Positions 6,335 to 7,139 of a stretch of 7,139 bases of DNA are shown here, piece by piece. Every line of letters begins with the position of its first letter. Position 1 is the first letter of the stretch. Source of the DNA: CAZRZN01 sp964604565 (GTDB lineage Bacteria > Pseudomonadota > Alphaproteobacteria > Rhodobacterales > Rhodobacteraceae); the NCBI GenBank assembly GCA_964604565.1, contig CAZRZN010000225.1:1-7139 (forward strand). The letters run 5' to 3'. Position numbers and translations under genes: made by a program. Under the pieces are notes generated by a model, which saw only the letters and a list, made by a program, of their open reading frames with translations, ran no database searches and was not told the origin of the DNA.

Positions 6335-6664
6335 CTGGCTTTCTCCAACCGAAACCCGACAGCAGATGCAAGCGTCCTGCCGAAAGACCAACGAGACCAA
6401 TCCTTGCGCGCATGTCCAAGCGATGAACGCGCTGACGACACGGCAGGTAACAAAGGCAAGCAACAGGCTCAGCGCCCGTCCCGCCAACAACCTTCCCATG
6501 CGCCTTGCCGTGTTCCGCGAAGGCCGCAGGTGCGACGCCCCGTTTGCACGTGATCCGCCCAAGCCACGCGAAACCAAGGACGTTCAAGGCAACATGAACG
6601 GGCAGCGGACGTCGCCGGGATCAGCAGGCAGCCGATGTTCGGCGCCAAAGGGCCCGAAAGCGGC
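6335..6664. other. Spacer between yebC and the exporter gene
   Basis: 330 bases without a supportable gene. Frames on both strands stay open because of the GC content but give low-complexity Arg/Pro/Gln- or Cys-rich translations with no family likeness. It should hold the exporter promoter and the yebC 3' end. A hairpin at 6581-6600 is listed separately. I see no LysR gene or remnant of one, and no clear -35/-10 pair. Confidence 0.65.
6581..6600 (-). terminator. Possible weak terminator after yebC
   Basis: CGTTCA (6581-6586) and TGAACG (6595-6600) form a perfect 6-bp stem with an 8-base loop, 64 bases beyond the yebC stop. On the transcribed strand it is followed by TCCTTGGTTT, which is moderately T-rich but not a continuous T-run. 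The placement between two separate transcription units fits a terminator; the short stem and broken T-tract keep confidence low. Confidence 0.35.
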
Positions 6665-7139
6665 TCAGGCCCCTTCCAGCTGCGCCATGACCTCGTCTGA
6701 CGCCTCGAAATTCGTGGTCACGCGCTGCACGTCGTCGTCATCCTCCAGCGCATCCACCAGTTTCATCAGCGACTGCATCGCCTCCAGATCCAGTTCCGTG
6801 GTGGTGGACGGCTTCCAGACCAGCTTGGTGGACTGCGATTCCCCAAGATTGGCTTCCAGCGCGGTGGCCACGTCGTTCAGATCAGTGTCCGCGCAGTAGA
6901 TGACGTGCCCGTCCTCGGAGCTTTCCGCATCCTCGGCGCCCGCCTCGATCGCGGCCATCATCACGGAGTCCGCATCGCCGGCCTCTGCTGGGTAAAAGAT
7001 TTCGCCCTTGCGCTCGAACATGAACCCGACAGAGCCGGTCTCACCAAGATTGCCGCCGTTCTTGGTAAAGGTGGACCGCACGTTGGATGCGGTGCGGTTG
7101 CGATTGTCGGTCATCGCCTCGACGATCACCGCCACGCCG
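6665..7139 (-). CDS. yebC: YebC/TACO1-family protein, 5' end cut by window edge
   Basis: About 158 C-terminal residues of a protein normally near 245 long; the frame is open to the right edge, so the start is outside. The visible part begins GVAVIVEAMTDNRNRTASNVR, followed by FTKNGGNLGETGSVGFMF, both diagnostic of the YebC family (E. coli has CLSDNRNRTVAEVR and KCGGNLGTDGSVAYLF). Near the end LVDALEDDDDVQRVTTNFEAS matches the family's acidic LEDxDDVQ motif. The protein is cytoplasmic. The family was long annotated as a transcriptional regulator; more recent work on bacterial YebC and mitochondrial TACO1 points to a role in translation, relieving ribosome stalling at proline-rich stretches. 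In many bacteria yebC lies near ruvC, which would be outside this window. An internal GTG at 7135 is not the start because the conserved domain extends further upstream. Confidence 0.95.
   Translation of the reverse strand, partial: GVAVIVEAMTDNRNRTASNVRSTFTKNGGNLGETGSVGFMFERKGEIFYPAEAGDADSVMMAAIEAGAEDAESSEDGHVIYCADTDLNDVATALEANLGESQSTKLVWKPSTTTELDLEAMQSLMKLVDALEDDDDVQRVTTNFEASDEVMAQLEGA

Noticed and set aside
6335..6577. N-terminal extension of the LysE/ArgO frame by 81 residues
   Set aside because: The extension is Arg/Cys-rich without family likeness, while Met at 6334 starts the conserved transporter sequence and has a good ribosome binding site.
5758..6899. Plus-strand open frames opposite the exporter and yebC genes
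   Set aside because: Low-complexity Arg/Pro/Ser-rich translations, no family, opposite well-supported genes.

Overview
The window looks like a stretch of an alphaproteobacterial chromosome, most likely Rhodobacteraceae (the roseobacter group). This rests on high GC content, the betI-betC-betB gene order with a choline sulfatase known from alphaproteobacteria such as Sinorhizobium, and a DUF1036 secreted protein of the type common in that family. The family assignment is inference from gene content. All seven genes lie on the minus strand, so transcription runs from right to left. The long plus-strand open frames are shadows of GC-rich minus-strand genes.

Left part (1-3044): an osmoprotectant operon. 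Its operator and the TetR-type repressor betI come first, then choline-O-sulfate sulfatase betC (overlapping betI by 4 bases), then betaine aldehyde dehydrogenase betB, cut by the left edge. BetC frees choline from choline-O-sulfate. BetB does the last oxidation to glycine betaine. The choline dehydrogenase betA needed between them is expected just outside the window to the left, as in the betICBA order of Sinorhizobium. A palindrome, ATTGAC-N6-GTCAAT, lies 18 bases upstream of the betI ATG and is the likely BetI operator. It also shows that a longer betI reading from an upstream TTG is wrong.

Middle (3045-4690): a 325-base spacer, then a secreted three-part protein (signal peptide, DUF1036, a middle domain, and a lipocalin-like C-terminal domain) with eight cysteines, all after the predicted cleavage site. 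A short unrecognised gene of 59 codons with a strong ribosome binding site lies upstream of it.

Right part (4802-7139): two membrane exporters in tandem, a LysE/ArgO-type amino acid exporter followed 39 bases later by an EamA/DMT-family permease. After a 330-base non-coding spacer comes the 3' two-thirds of a YebC/TACO1-family gene, cut by the right edge.

I see no mobile element, tRNA, rRNA, CRISPR array or obviously new multi-gene system. The less ordinary items are the secreted DUF1036 fusion, the small gene beside it, the two competing hairpins between betC and betB, and the operator that settles the betI start.
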